From NCBI GenBank assembly GCA_004017275.1, contig SAKE01000001.1, positions 682,001 through 746,000 of the forward strand: a DNA stretch of 64,000 nt, read 5' to 3'. Of this stretch, positions 17,411 to 26,504 are shown in pieces. Numbering within the stretch: position 1 is the first letter of the stretch; every line of letters begins with the position of its first letter. A model generated the notes under the pieces. That model saw nothing but the letters and a program-made list of their open reading frames with translations. It made no database searches and was not told the DNA's origin. This DNA comes from Mesorhizobium sp. GTDB lineage: Bacteria > Pseudomonadota > Alphaproteobacteria > Rhizobiales > Rhizobiaceae. Made by a program: the position numbers and the translations under genes.

Positions 17411-17677
17411 ATGTGCAGAAACATCAAGACCCTGTTCAATTTTGACCCGCCGGCAACCAACGACGAAGTCCGCGACGCGGCACTTCAGTTTGTCCGCAAG
17501 TTGAGCGGAACGACGCGCCCCTCGAAGCAGAACCAGCATGCCTTCGACCACGCGGTCGAAGCCATTGCAGCCTCGGCGCGCGAATTGCTCGATTCGCTCG
17601 AAACCCATCAGCATCCTCGCAATCGCGAAGAGGTGGCGGCCAAACTGCGGGCAAAGGCAGCCATCCGGTTTGCCTGA
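17411..17677 (+). CDS. DUF2277 family protein
   Basis: An 88-residue protein opening with MCRNIKTLFNFDPPAT and continuing RDAALQFVRKLSGTTRPS. This matches DUF2277, a widespread family of unknown function with an invariant Cys at position 2. The body is helical and soluble with no export signal. It is preceded by AAGAGGAG and followed 40 bases later by a pirin gene, with which it may be co-transcribed. Confidence 0.9.
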   Translation: MCRNIKTLFNFDPPATNDEVRDAALQFVRKLSGTTRPSKQNQHAFDHAVEAIAASARELLDSLETHQHPRNREEVAAKLRAKAAIRFA

Positions 17678-17717
17678 TGCTGCCAAAGCAGCCATTGGCC
17701 GCTGACAAGGAGAGTCC

Positions 17718-18638
17718 ATGAGCTTCTTCCCCGGCAAGGACCCTGAAGTCGGCGACGCTTTTGCCACCGACCAGATCGAGCTGATGGTCATCCCGAACGC
17801 CAAGGATATTGGCGGCTTTCAGGTGCGTCGCGCCCTGCCGACCGCAAGAAGGCGGCTGGTCGGCCCTTTCATTTTCTTCGACCGCATGGGGCCGGCGATC
17901 CTGCGGGCCGGCCAGGCGCTCGACGTTCGTCCCCATCCGCATATCGGCCTGTCGACGGTCACCTACCTGTTCGACGGCAAGATCCGGCATCGCGATTCGC
18001 TTGGCACCGAAATGGTCATCCAGCCCGGTGACGTGAATCTGATGACCGCCGGCCGCGGCATCGTCCACTCCGAGCGTACGCCGGAGGAATTGCGCGGCGC
18101 ACCGATGTCGGTCTCCGGCTTGCAGACTTGGCTGGCGCTGCCGGACGACAAGGAAGAAGTGGCACCGGTTTTCGAGAATACCGCAGCGCTTAGGCTTCCC
18201 GAGATCGACGCCGAGGGCGTCAGCGGGCGCATCGTCATCGGTGATTTCCAGGGGCTGCGGTCCCCGGTAAGGGCCGATTCCGAGACGCTCTATGCCGACC
18301 TGCGCCTAGCTCCCGGCGCCAGCGTGAAAATCCCGGCCGATGCGGAAGAGCGCGCGATCTACACGCTGGAAGGCGAGGTCTCGATTTCGGGCGACGTTTT
18401 TCCGGCTGAGCGCCTGCTGGTGTTCCGGCCCGGTGACGAGATCGTCGTGTCGTCGCAGACTGGCGCGCATTTCATGCTGTTCGGCGGTGCGTCGCTCGGT
18501 TCGAAACGTTACATCTGGTGGAATTTCGTCTCGTCGTCGAAAGAGCGTATCGAACAGGCGAAAGAGGAATGGAAGACGGGCCGCTTCGACATCGTACCCG
18601 GAGATGAAGAAGAGTTTATTCCGCTACCGGAAAGCTAA
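17718..18638 (+). CDS. Pirin family protein
   Basis: A 306-residue bicupin. The N-terminal cupin has the pirin metal signature: FDRMGPA, then VRPHPHIGLSTVTYLFDG, and TAGRGIVHSERTPEE. The C-terminal cupin (ERAIYTLEGEVSIS) completes the fold. Pirins bind Fe and some act as quercetin dioxygenases or redox-sensitive regulators; which applies here is unknown. Its TAA stop overlaps the first base of a dispersed palindromic repeat. Confidence 0.9.
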   Translation: MSFFPGKDPEVGDAFATDQIELMVIPNAKDIGGFQVRRALPTARRRLVGPFIFFDRMGPAILRAGQALDVRPHPHIGLSTVTYLFDGKIRHRDSLGTEMVIQPGDVNLMTAGRGIVHSERTPEELRGAPMSVSGLQTWLALPDDKEEVAPVFENTAALRLPEIDAEGVSGRIVIGDFQGLRSPVRADSETLYADLRLAPGASVKIPADAEERAIYTLEGEVSISGDVFPAERLLVFRPGDEIVVSSQTGAHFMLFGGASLGSKRYIWWNFVSSSKERIEQAKEEWKTGRFDIVPGDEEEFIPLPES

Positions 18639-18683
18639 TGCATGTCGCTCAAAGTGGCCCGGTTTTGGGAGAACGACATGCAT
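18638..18683. repeat. Dispersed palindromic repeat, copy 1 (ATGCATGTCG...CGACATGCAT)
   Basis: Perfect 10-base arms at 18638-18647 and 18674-18683 enclose a 26-base core ending GGTTTTGGGAGAA. A second, closely similar copy is at 59057-59104, and similarity extends a few bases outside the arms (GCTA before, AAAAC after). Each copy directly follows a stop codon. Confidence 0.88.
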
Positions 18684-18780
18684 AAAACAAAGACCACAGC
18701 CTGATCCGCGTCACTGGCACGCATTTACTTTCGCTGGCCGGCGGCCTATTTCGCCCCATCAACCGAAAGCCTGAGCACCC

Positions 18781-20694
18781 GTGAACGCAATGCCGCATAC
18801 GCCGCTTCTCGACAAGGTCCGTATCCCGGCCGACCTGCGCACGCTTGCCGAAAGCGAACTGCCGCAACTGGCATCCGAGCTTCGCGCCGAGCTGGTCGAC
18901 GCTGTGTCCGGCACCGGCGGTCATCTCGGCGCCGGCCTTGGCGTGGTCGAGCTGACGGTGGCGCTGCACTATGTCTTCAACACTCCTGATGACCGGCTGA
19001 TCTGGGATGTCGGCCACCAGGCCTATCCGCACAAGATTCTGACCGGCCGCCGCGACCGCATCCGTACGCTGCGGCAGGAAGGCGGCCTGTCCGGCTTCAC
19101 CCGCCGCGCCGAGAGCGAGTACGACCCCTTCGGCGCCGCCCACTCCTCGACATCGATATCGGCCGGCCTCGGCATGGCAGCCGCCCGCGACCTGTCCGGG
19201 CGCCGCAACAATGTCATTGCTGTTATCGGCGACGGTGCCATGTCTGCCGGCATGGCCTACGAGGCCATGAACAATGCCGGCGCGCTCGATGCGCGGCTGA
19301 TCGTCATCCTCAATGACAACGACATGTCTATCGCGCCGCCGACAGGCGCTATGAGCGCTTATCTAGCGCGTCTGGCCTCGGGTAAGGCCTATGTCGGCCT
19401 GCGCGACTTCGGCAAGAAACTGACCTCCTATCTCGGCAAGCGCGCCGACCGTGCGATCACAAGGGCGGTCGAGCATGCACGCGGCTACGTCACCGGCGGC
19501 ACGCTGTTCGAGGAACTCGGCTTCTATCACATCGGCCCGATCGACGGTCACAATCTGGAGCACCTGATCCCGGTGCTGAAAAACGTCCGCGACAATGGCG
19601 AAGGCCCGGTGCTGATCCATGTCGTCACCCAGAAGGGCAAGGGTTACGCGCCGGCCGAAGCCGCCGCCGACAAATATCACGGCGTCAACAAGTTCGACGT
19701 CATCACCGGTGCGCAGGCCAAGGCGCCAGCCAATGCGCCGGCCTACACCAAGGTGTTCGCCGAAAGCCTGGTCAGGGAAGGCCGCGAGGACGACCGCATC
19801 GTCGCCGTCACCGCAGCCATGCCGAGCGGCACCGGCCTCGATTTGTTCGGCGAAGCGTTCCCGTCGCGCATCTTCGATGTCGGCATCGCCGAACAGCACG
19901 CGGTGACCTTCGCCGCCGGTCTCGCCACCGAAGGCTACAAGCCGTTCGTCGCGATCTATTCGACTTTCCTGCAGCGCGCCTACGACCAGGTCGTCCATGA
20001 TGTCGCCATCCAGAAATTGCCGGTACGCTTTCCCATCGACCGCGCTGGCTTTGTCGGCGCTGATGGTGCGACGCATTGCGGCGCCTTCGACACCACCTTC
20101 CTGGCGACATTGCCGGGTTTCGTGGTGATGGCGGCGGCGGACGAGGCGGAGCTGCGCCATATGGTGCGCACCGCGGCAAGCTATGATGATGGTCCGATCG
20201 CCTTCCGCTATCCGCGCGGCAACGGCGTCGGCGTCGACATGCCGGAGCGCGGCTCGGTGCTCGAAATCGGCAAGGGCCGCATCGTCAAGGAGGGCACCAA
20301 GGTCGCCCTGCTGTCCTTCGGCACGCGGCTGCAGGATTGTCTGATCGCCGCCGAGGAGCTAGGTGCTGCCGGGCTTTCCACCACGGTCGCCGACGCCCGT
20401 TTCGCCAAGCCGCTCGACGAGGATCTGATCCGGCGGCTGGCCCGCTCGCACGAGGTCCTGGTGACGGTGGAGGAGGGCGCCGTCGGCGGCTTTGCCAGCC
20501 ACGTGCTGCAGTTCCTCGCCCACGAAGGTCTGCTGGAAAGTGGCCTGAAGGTGCGTCCGCTGGTGTTGCCCGACACGTTCACCGACCATGCCAAGCCGGA
20601 AAAGATGTATGCCGATGCCGGGCTTGATGCCGCAGGCATCGTGCGGACCGTATTCGTCGCCCTCGGCCATGCAGAACGCGCCCAGCGCGCCTGA
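18781..20694 (+). CDS. dxs: 1-deoxy-D-xylulose-5-phosphate synthase
   Basis: Thiamine-diphosphate enzyme joining pyruvate and glyceraldehyde 3-phosphate, the first step of the MEP isoprenoid route; ispH of the same pathway is at 36.2 kb. The 637-residue protein has [15 protein letters not shown], the ThDP-binding [15 protein letters not shown]...NDND, the transketolase-like [17 protein letters not shown] and the C-terminal domain. GTG 18781 and ATG 18790 are both usable starts; the ATG corresponds to a more usual N-terminus (MPHTPLLD). Confidence 0.97.
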   Translation: MNAMPHTPLLDKVRIPADLRTLAESELPQLASELRAELVDAVSGTGGHLGAGLGVVELTVALHYVFNTPDDRLIWDVGHQAYPHKILTGRRDRIRTLRQEGGLSGFTRRAESEYDPFGAAHSSTSISAGLGMAAARDLSGRRNNVIAVIGDGAMSAGMAYEAMNNAGALDARLIVILNDNDMSIAPPTGAMSAYLARLASGKAYVGLRDFGKKLTSYLGKRADRAITRAVEHARGYVTGGTLFEELGFYHIGPIDGHNLEHLIPVLKNVRDNGEGPVLIHVVTQKGKGYAPAEAAADKYHGVNKFDVITGAQAKAPANAPAYTKVFAESLVREGREDDRIVAVTAAMPSGTGLDLFGEAFPSRIFDVGIAEQHAVTFAAGLATEGYKPFVAIYSTFLQRAYDQVVHDVAIQKLPVRFPIDRAGFVGADGATHCGAFDTTFLATLPGFVVMAAADEAELRHMVRTAASYDDGPIAFRYPRGNGVGVDMPERGSVLEIGKGRIVKEGTKVALLSFGTRLQDCLIAAEELGAAGLSTTVADARFAKPLDEDLIRRLARSHEVLVTVEEGAVGGFASHVLQFLAHEGLLESGLKVRPLVLPDTFTDHAKPEKMYADAGLDAAGIVRTVFVALGHAERAQRA

Positions 20695-20738
20695 ATCAAA
20701 ATCTCAACGACATGCATCGGTTTTGCCGGATTGATGCC

Positions 20739-20753
20739 TTAACGCGTTGTTAA
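20739..20753 (+). promoter_or_regulatory. CtrA-type box TTAA-N7-TTAA
   Basis: TTAACGCGTTGTTAA at 20739-20753 fits the full CtrA consensus, with a C after the second half as often seen. It lies 91 bases upstream of a small exported-protein gene and downstream of dxs. CtrA is the alphaproteobacterial cell-cycle regulator; binding here is an inference from the motif. Confidence 0.65.
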
Positions 20754-20844
20754 CGCTGACATTTGGCGCTTTGCTTACCGTGTCTCTTGGCCGTTTTTCA
20801 ACGGCGCCCTGCTAGACCGTCGATCAGGCAGGGAGACAACAACA

Positions 20845-21126
20845 ATGAAAACGCTTCTGTGCGGCGCAGCGCTTTGCGCCGCCATCGTCGCGCCGGCCGC
20901 AGCCGAAACGCGTTACGATCGCAGCCTTGAAAAGGCGGCCATGGGCATCATCGCAGGCAAGATGGGCGGCATCCGTGGCAGCTTTTCCTACAAGCAGGTG
21001 CCGCAGCTTGTGATCGTGCCGGCGCCGGCGGCCGTGATCGAACACCCACGCGAGGAAGCCACGGGCAAGCCCGACGACGGTCTGTCGCCCGCCGTGGAAC
21101 GGCAGGTTTCGCGAACCATTTTCTAA
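20845..21126 (+). CDS. Small exported protein, unknown function
   Basis: A 93-residue protein with a 20-residue signal peptide (MKTLLCGAALCAAIVAPAAA) and a short mature part of about 73 residues containing GKMGGIRGSFSYKQ and VPQLVIVPAP. No known domain is recognised. The start has GCAGGGAGA upstream. The promoter region carries a CtrA-type box, so it may be cell-cycle controlled and act in the envelope. It is convergent with the acyltransferase gene. Confidence 0.65.
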   Translation: MKTLLCGAALCAAIVAPAAAETRYDRSLEKAAMGIIAGKMGGIRGSFSYKQVPQLVIVPAPAAVIEHPREEATGKPDDGLSPAVERQVSRTIF

Positions 21127-21192
21127 ATCGATCGGAACCGGTCTGTCGATGCCTTTTCGTTGTCCATGCCGCCATTCGGCGATCTGAAAAGG

Positions 21193-22341
21193 TTACTCCT
21201 CCGCCAGCTCCGCTTCTTTCGCCGGTTTCCTGGAGCGCCAGGATTTGGCGGCGTGGCGTGCGCGGTCGGCCAAGATGGCGAGGCGTCCGCGCAGGCTCCG
21301 CCCACCCATCACCGACGACAAGATCACCGAATGCGTCGCAAAGCGGCGCTTGAAATCCTCGCCGCCGCAGAGAAAGTCGATCGTGGTCAAGCCCCGGTCA
21401 AGCGACCACTGGATGTAATCCATCATCAAGACCATGCCCGGCGACGCCCGCTCGAAGGCCGGATCATAGGTCGTGACGAAAGCCATCATCGTTCCATGTT
21501 GCTCGAAATTGATCGAGATGGCGATGATCTCGTTTTCGCGTTCGAGCACGAAGATGCGCAGCAATCCGAGCCCGGCCAGGACGGAGATCAGCGCTGCCAG
21601 CGCTGGGGAACCTTCGTCGAAGAGATCTGAAACGCGGCCGTGCTTTGCCAGCCACAACCGCTTCAGCGCCGCGACGCGCTCCAGCACCGGCTCGCGGGCT
21701 TCGTGCGCTTCCATCAGGCGGAAGCGCAGCGCGCCGCCTTCCTCCATGAATTTGTTGCCACGGCGATAGTTTTGCCGGGCTTTTTTCGATTGGCTTTCGA
21801 ACCATTGTGCGCCGCGTTGCCAGGTGCCAGCGACACGATAGCTGATCTCGCTGCGGTGGTTTGGCTGCAGGATCGTGCCGCTGCGTGGGGCGGCGGGGCC
21901 GAGCAGGGCCTGGATTCGGGAATCGGGCAAAAGGCGATTCAGATAGACGAGGTCGAAGCCGCCATCGTCGAGAATGCGTTGCCAGAGCTGCGGCAGGATC
22001 TGCGGGTCGCAATCGGGGGCAAGCAGGACATCGCCATAGTCGCAGTGATCCTTCGCCGCCCATTCCAGGACGCGGATGCCCGAGCGCCTGAAGGTTGCGA
22101 GCGCAATGACGCCCTCGAGCCGCTCGTCGCTCCAGACCAACCCGATCCTGAGGCTGCGCCGATCCTGATGCGGCGTCGTGCGCCACCATGCCGTGATCCA
22201 GTCCGGATGCTGGAAAACGAGGCCGCCGGCGCGTTGCCAGAGCGCTGCCCAGGCGGGCGCGATTTCTGCCAGGCGCGCATCCGAAGTTGCGACTTCGATC
22301 CGGTGCGTTCGCGGCAGCCGGCACGCGAAAGGTCCGTTCAA
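21193..22341 (-). CDS. GNAT-type acyltransferase, CelD/BioF2-like
   Basis: A 382-residue protein of the double-GNAT CelD/FemAB-like class. Visible are LAEIAPAWAALWQRAGGLVFQHPDWITAWW at the N-terminus, SKKARQNYRRGNK in the middle, and the acyl-CoA fold with SPGMVLMMDYIQWSLDRG followed by IDFLCGGEDFKRRFA. The start chosen is TTG 22341: AAGGGGGC sits just upstream, and the TTG overlaps the stop of the upstream desaturase gene (TTGA), implying translational coupling. A longer frame to 22620 only runs antisense-free over the desaturase in another frame. Related proteins acylate sugars, polymers or lipids; the substrate here is unknown. Confidence 0.82.
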   Translation of the reverse strand: MNGPFACRLPRTHRIEVATSDARLAEIAPAWAALWQRAGGLVFQHPDWITAWWRTTPHQDRRSLRIGLVWSDERLEGVIALATFRRSGIRVLEWAAKDHCDYGDVLLAPDCDPQILPQLWQRILDDGGFDLVYLNRLLPDSRIQALLGPAAPRSGTILQPNHRSEISYRVAGTWQRGAQWFESQSKKARQNYRRGNKFMEEGGALRFRLMEAHEAREPVLERVAALKRLWLAKHGRVSDLFDEGSPALAALISVLAGLGLLRIFVLERENEIIAISINFEQHGTMMAFVTTYDPAFERASPGMVLMMDYIQWSLDRGLTTIDFLCGGEDFKRRFATHSVILSSVMGGRSLRGRLAILADRARHAAKSWRSRKPAKEAELAEE

Positions 22342-23339
22342 GGCTTGCCCCCTTGCGACGATTGCTGCGGCTCTGGCTTGTCGGTTCGGAAGTGTCTGGC
22401 GATCTGCCGCCACATCCGCGTCAGTGGCAGGATATAGAGGCCTGCGAGCGACTGATAATCGCGCACGTTGCGTTCGATCAACCCGAACTTGAAGTCCTCG
22501 TCGGGTCTCGGAACGCATAGAGTTCCGAACAGCCGATCCCAGAACGAGAAGAGCAGCCCGAAGTTCTTGTCGTAGTGGCGTGGGTCCGTGCTGTGGTGCA
22601 ACTGGTGCCAGTGCGGGCACAGGATCAGGTTGTTCAGCGGCCCAAACGAGATCTTGAAATGCGTGTGCCTGACGAAATCCATCATCAGGATGTTGCGTAT
22701 GATGTAGACGTTGACGCCGAAGATCGTCAGTTCGACGAGGTTCAGCGACACCAACGACCAGATGCCGAAGCAGATGCCGGGAATGACGCCGTCCCAGGCC
22801 CGGTTCATCAATTCGTCGAGCGGGTGGACGCGATCCTTAGTGATGCCGACCATCACCTCGGCCGAATGGTGGACCTTGTGCAGTTCCCAGAGCACCGGAT
22901 AGCGGTGCTGGGCGACGTGATAGAGATAATACGAGATGTCGTAGGCGAGCAGCATGGTGATGGTGAAGATCGTCACCGTCACCGGCCCTGCTGGACCCTC
23001 GATCAGCGGCGGCTGGATCGGCAGGAGCGTCGACAGCAGCCAGTTCGTCGCATAACCGACCGCGCTGACGAAGACGATGCCGGCAGGCAGCATGAGGAAT
23101 GGCATCAGGGCCTTCCTCGTCACCCAGAACAAAAGGTCGGCCCTAGCCGAGGGATGCGTGATGACCTCGTGCGGGACCGCGAACTCGAAGAATTCTTTCC
23201 AGCTCTTTTTCTCGACCGTGCGCCAATAGGCGACCAGGGCGCTGACCAAAGCAGTCAGCAACAGAAGTCCGGTCGCCAGTAGGCCGGCGCCGGAAATCCG
23301 GTCAAGAACCTTGTAGACGATGTCGCTGGCCATTTCCAA
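22338..23339 (-). CDS. Sterol desaturase / fatty acid hydroxylase family membrane protein
   Basis: A 333-residue di-iron membrane oxygenase. Three to five hydrophobic segments surround the eight-histidine pattern: HVAQHR, then HKVHHS, a middle RHTHF, and HWHQLHHS. Members hydroxylate or desaturate sterols, carotenoids, sphingoid or amino-lipid chains, including the ornithine-lipid hydroxylase OlsE of rhizobia. ATG 23339 and the second ATG at 23333 are both possible. It is the first gene of an overlapping pair with the acyltransferase, which suggests the two act on one lipid. Confidence 0.88.
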   Translation of the reverse strand: MEMASDIVYKVLDRISGAGLLATGLLLLTALVSALVAYWRTVEKKSWKEFFEFAVPHEVITHPSARADLLFWVTRKALMPFLMLPAGIVFVSAVGYATNWLLSTLLPIQPPLIEGPAGPVTVTIFTITMLLAYDISYYLYHVAQHRYPVLWELHKVHHSAEVMVGITKDRVHPLDELMNRAWDGVIPGICFGIWSLVSLNLVELTIFGVNVYIIRNILMMDFVRHTHFKISFGPLNNLILCPHWHQLHHSTDPRHYDKNFGLLFSFWDRLFGTLCVPRPDEDFKFGLIERNVRDYQSLAGLYILPLTRMWRQIARHFRTDKPEPQQSSQGGKP

Positions 23340-23655
23340 GGTTGCCGCCTCTTCATCCGGTTTTGCCGGTCGTCGCGGTCATAACATTGAAGTCCTCAAG
23401 CAAATGCGATCAAAACTGGTTAAGAAACCGTGAGGTTTTCTCGAATTTGGATACTTATCCGCAAACGGCGACGCCTCATGCTTCGGCAGTCACCCGCCTC
23501 AACCAGCGCAACGAACGGATCTTCAAGGATGGTGGGCGCGACTGAACCACCCGCCACCGTCTCAGAATTCCAATATTGCTGGACATGATGGTGGGAGACG
23601 AGATGCTTCCGGCCAGTGCCCTTGCCATCGTCGTTGGCTTTCGCCATGAAGGCCG
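23340..23655. other. Intergenic region upstream of tlyA
   Basis: This 316-base gap separates the divergent desaturase and tlyA genes. Short open frames exist (for example 23342-23545) but show no ribosome-binding site or recognisable protein. An AT-richer block with GGTTAAGAAACCGTGAGG around 23424-23441 may hold promoter elements; no site is clear enough to name. Confidence 0.5.
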
Positions 23656-24420
23656 ATGAATTCGCCTCTGCCAGCCAGCACACGCCAGCGGCTCGACGAC
23701 CTGCTCGTCCAGCGCGGGCTGTTCGCCAGCCGCTCACGTGCCCGCGACGCGGTCGAGCGTGGCACGGTGACGGTTGACGGCGTCCTCGCCCGCAAGCCCG
23801 GTCAGAGCGTTTTGCCGCAATGCCTTGTTACCATCGATGATCCAGCGCAAGGCTATGTGTCGCGCGCAGCACTCAAGCTGATCGGTGGGCTTGACCATTT
23901 CGGCCTCGATCCTGCCGGCCGTGAAGCGCTCGACATCGGCGCCTCGACCGGCGGCTTTACCCAGGTGTTGCTTGAACGCGGCGCGGCCCATGTCACCGCC
24001 GTCGATGTCGGTCATGGCCAGATGCATCCTGATGTCGGCGGCGATCCTCGTGTGTCGGTGATTGAGGGCCTGAACGCCCGCGATCTCACAGCCGCCGATC
24101 TCTGCGGTCGTGTTCCGGATTTCATCGTGTCCGATGTCAGCTTCATCTCGCTGAAACTGGCGCTGCCGCCGGCCCTTGGCCTGGCCAAGGCTGGCGCAAA
24201 GGCCATGTTTCTGGTCAAGCCGCAATTCGAGGCCGGTCGTGAAGCAATCGGCAAGGGTGGTCTGTTGAAAGATCCCTTCGATGCCGCCCGTGTCGCCGGC
24301 CTGTTGCAGGATTGGCTGGACTCCGTTCCCGGCTGGCGCTCGCTCGGCCTGCATCTGTCGCCGATCGAGGGCGGCGACGGCAATCGCGAATTCCTGCTCG
24401 GTGGGATCAAGGATCGATGA
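23656..24420 (+). CDS. tlyA: TlyA-type rRNA 2'-O-methyltransferase
   Basis: A 254-residue protein with an N-terminal S4 RNA-binding domain (RLDDLLVQRGLFASRSRARDA) and an FtsJ-like methyltransferase domain. The SAM motif is DIGASTGGFTQVLLERGA, and the K-D-K-E tetrad can be placed at ALKLIGG, SDVSFIS, LVKPQFE and NREFLLG. TlyA proteins methylate ribose on 16S and/or 23S rRNA; they were first labelled haemolysins. The gene overlaps the next one by ATGA, so the two RNA methyltransferases are translationally coupled. Confidence 0.93.
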   Translation: MNSPLPASTRQRLDDLLVQRGLFASRSRARDAVERGTVTVDGVLARKPGQSVLPQCLVTIDDPAQGYVSRAALKLIGGLDHFGLDPAGREALDIGASTGGFTQVLLERGAAHVTAVDVGHGQMHPDVGGDPRVSVIEGLNARDLTAADLCGRVPDFIVSDVSFISLKLALPPALGLAKAGAKAMFLVKPQFEAGREAIGKGGLLKDPFDAARVAGLLQDWLDSVPGWRSLGLHLSPIEGGDGNREFLLGGIKDR

Positions 24421-25658
24421 GCGCGCGCTTCAGCATCAGGAAACTTGGCGCCCAGGGCGACGGCATCGCCGAGACCGAGACAGGCGATCTGTTCATCTCC
24501 TTCACATTGCCCGGCGAAACGGTCACCGCGGCGCGCGAACGGGATCGCGCCACGCTGATGGCGGTGCTGGATGCCTCGCCGCTGCGCATCGATCCCGCCT
24601 GCCGCCATTTCACCGAATGCGGCGGCTGCGCGCTCCAGCACTTCGAAGCCGAAGCCTACCGCCAGTGGAAACGCGAAAAGGTCGTACACGCCCTGAAGGG
24701 CAAAGGCATCGATAGCGAGATCGGTGAACTGGTCGCCTGCGCACCGCACACGCGCCGCCGGGTCGTGCTTGCTGCCCGGCGCACCGATACGGGCATGCTG
24801 CTCGGCTTCCATCGCCATCTGTCGCCGGAGATCATCGCCATATCGGAATGTCCGATCTCGCTGCCCGAGATCGTCGCGTCGCTCGATCGCTTGAAGGCGC
24901 TCGCCGAACTGGTCTGCGCCACCACCAAATCGTTTCGGCTGGCGGTTACCGTGACCGGTTCGGGCCTTGATGTCGCGGTTTATGAATCCGGCAAGCTCGG
25001 GGAACACCAGCGCCGTATCGCCTCCAATTTCGTCATGGCTCAGGGCTTTGCCCGGCTTTCGATCGACGACGAGATCGTCATCGAACCTAAGAAGCCGGTC
25101 GTCATGTTCGGCAGCGTCGCTGTCGCCATTCCCCCGGGCGCCTTCCTGCAGGCAACCGAAGCCGCCGAACAGGCGATGGCCGATATCGTCGGCGGACATC
25201 TGAAGCGTGCCAAGAAGGTGGCGGATCTTTTCGCCGGCTGCGGCAGCTTTGCCTTGCGGCTTGCGGCAAGGTCGGAAGTCCATGCGGTGGAGGGCGATGC
25301 GGCAGCCCTTTCAGCGCTCGACAGGGGATCGCGCTTCGCCATCGGCCTGAAGCGGGTGACGGGCGAACGCCGCGACCTGTTCCGCCGGCCGCTGACATTC
25401 AAGGAATTGAATGCCTTCGACGGTGTGGTGTTCGACCCGCCACGCGCCGGCGCCGAAGACCAGTCGAAGCAGATCGCACGCTCGGATGTTCCCTACGTTG
25501 CCGCGGTGTCCTGCAATCCGGTGACGCTCGCGCGAGATTTGCGCATCCTCATCGACGGCGGCTACACCCTGAAAAGCGTGACACCGATCGACCAGTTCCT
25601 GTGGTCGCCACATGTCGAGGCGGTGGCTCTGCTGGAGAAGCCGAAGAAGAGGCGGTAG
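24417..25658 (+). CDS. TrmA/RlmD-family RNA (uracil-5-)-methyltransferase
   Basis: A 413-residue SAM-dependent RNA methyltransferase. It has an N-terminal TRAM-like region, an iron-sulphur motif CRHFTECGGC plus a later Cys in SECPIS, the SAM site ADLFAGCGSFALRLA, a FDPPRAGA motif and the catalytic Cys in VSCNPVTLARD. The ending HVEAVALLE carries the usual Glu. The start is the ATG of the ATGA overlap with tlyA. The target is probably a uridine in rRNA, by likeness to RlmD, but tRNA is not excluded. Confidence 0.92.
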   Translation: MSARFSIRKLGAQGDGIAETETGDLFISFTLPGETVTAARERDRATLMAVLDASPLRIDPACRHFTECGGCALQHFEAEAYRQWKREKVVHALKGKGIDSEIGELVACAPHTRRRVVLAARRTDTGMLLGFHRHLSPEIIAISECPISLPEIVASLDRLKALAELVCATTKSFRLAVTVTGSGLDVAVYESGKLGEHQRRIASNFVMAQGFARLSIDDEIVIEPKKPVVMFGSVAVAIPPGAFLQATEAAEQAMADIVGGHLKRAKKVADLFAGCGSFALRLAARSEVHAVEGDAAALSALDRGSRFAIGLKRVTGERRDLFRRPLTFKELNAFDGVVFDPPRAGAEDQSKQIARSDVPYVAAVSCNPVTLARDLRILIDGGYTLKSVTPIDQFLWSPHVEAVALLEKPKKRR

Positions 25659-25660
25659 CG

Positions 25661-26050
25661 TTATGCTTCTTGCACGCTTTCATGCCCAGCTGAATTCGCG
25701 GCCTTGACGAGCTTGCGGTCAAAGGTCGCGAAGCCCGTGCAGTGCGCAGATTTGCCCAGATGTAAGGCATCCGCGAAATCAATTCCCGTCTGGGCTAGGT
25801 CGAGGGCGAAAGCGACAGTCGCGGCTTCCTCTATCTCAACGGTTGGGAGCCCGCCGAAAACCCGTAGCGCTCGGACGATGTCGGTCTGGTCGTAGCCATA
25901 GGCACTACGCAGCACCCATTCGGCTTCCAGGATCACCGTAACGGCAACAAAGACGGGTCGACTATCGATCAGATGCCGTGCGCGTAGGGACTGCTCGGGG
26001 TGGTCGCCTGTCAGGTAACGAACGACGATGTTGGTATCAATCGCGAGCAT
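25661..26050 (-). CDS. vapC: PIN-domain toxin, VapC type
   Basis: A 129-residue predicted RNase of a type II toxin-antitoxin module. The PIN acidic residues are visible: LAIDTNIVVRYL near the N-terminus, a Glu in LEAEWVLR, and the FADALHLGKS and TFDRKL stretches. The ATG at 26050 is used because it opens the PIN domain; the frame is open further upstream only as a shadow of the antitoxin gene. It overlaps the antitoxin by 14 bases. The gene ends 3 bases after the convergent methyltransferase stop. Substrates of such toxins are often tRNA or rRNA. Confidence 0.9.
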   Translation of the reverse strand: MLAIDTNIVVRYLTGDHPEQSLRARHLIDSRPVFVAVTVILEAEWVLRSAYGYDQTDIVRALRVFGGLPTVEIEEAATVAFALDLAQTGIDFADALHLGKSAHCTGFATFDRKLVKAANSAGHESVQEA

Positions 26051-26312
26051 GGCGTCGCCGCGCCTCTGCGAGCACGCCCGCGTCCATTTCTTCCAGCGTC
26101 TTTGGTTTGCCTCTGTGTGGAAGAGAGCCAAACACATCTTCTGGCCGCGTCTCGGCAAAAGCCCGCGCCTGCGTTAAAAGGACGCCTTCCGGCGTGTCCT
26201 CGACCTGGAGGCGTGTTCCGGCACCCCAGTCTCTCCGTTTCCGGATTGCGCTGGGCAGGATGACTTGTCCCTTGGTCGAGACGATGGTCGTGAGCTTTTC
26301 CGGAGCAACCAT
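26037..26312 (-). CDS. vapB: AbrB/MazE-type antitoxin (VapB)
   Basis: A 91-residue protein with an N-terminal swapped-hairpin DNA-binding domain: TTIVSTKGQVILPSAIRKRRDW, shown here only in part, and the C-terminal toxin-binding tail (EDVFGSLPHRGKPKT). It precedes and overlaps vapC, the normal order. Such antitoxins repress their own operon; two GTAAG units at about 26331-26348 just upstream could be part of the operator. Confidence 0.9.
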   Translation of the reverse strand: MVAPEKLTTIVSTKGQVILPSAIRKRRDWGAGTRLQVEDTPEGVLLTQARAFAETRPEDVFGSLPHRGKPKTLEEMDAGVLAEARRRHARD

Positions 26313-26504
26313 AGAAGCTTATTCCCAATGTAAGACAACCGTAAGATAGCTCGACGTCGATTTCAAGGCTATGAGGCTTGCAAAGCCGGAGGCGTCCCAC
26401 TCCCTGAGCACGACAGTTGCGAGGCTTGTGGGATCAGCGCCGTCACTGTTGAGCTTGCCGCTAAAAGCGGGCACATTGCACTGTGGAATTAGGGGGGTTG
26501 AAAA

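Noticed and set aside
16442..17803. A 453-codon minus-strand frame over the deacetylase, xseB and DUF2277 genes
   Set aside because: All three opposing genes are well supported by family motifs; the frame has no homology and no ribosome-binding site.
22342..22620. N-terminal extension of the GNAT acyltransferase to 475 residues
   Set aside because: The extra 93 codons lie within the desaturase gene on the same strand in another frame and show no homology; TTG 22341 has a strong ribosome-binding site.
23342..23545. A 67-codon frame between the desaturase gene and tlyA
   Set aside because: No ribosome-binding site, no domain, and unusual composition; treated as intergenic.
24012..25283. A long minus-strand frame over tlyA and the RNA methyltransferase
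   Set aside because: Shadow of two coupled, motif-complete genes.
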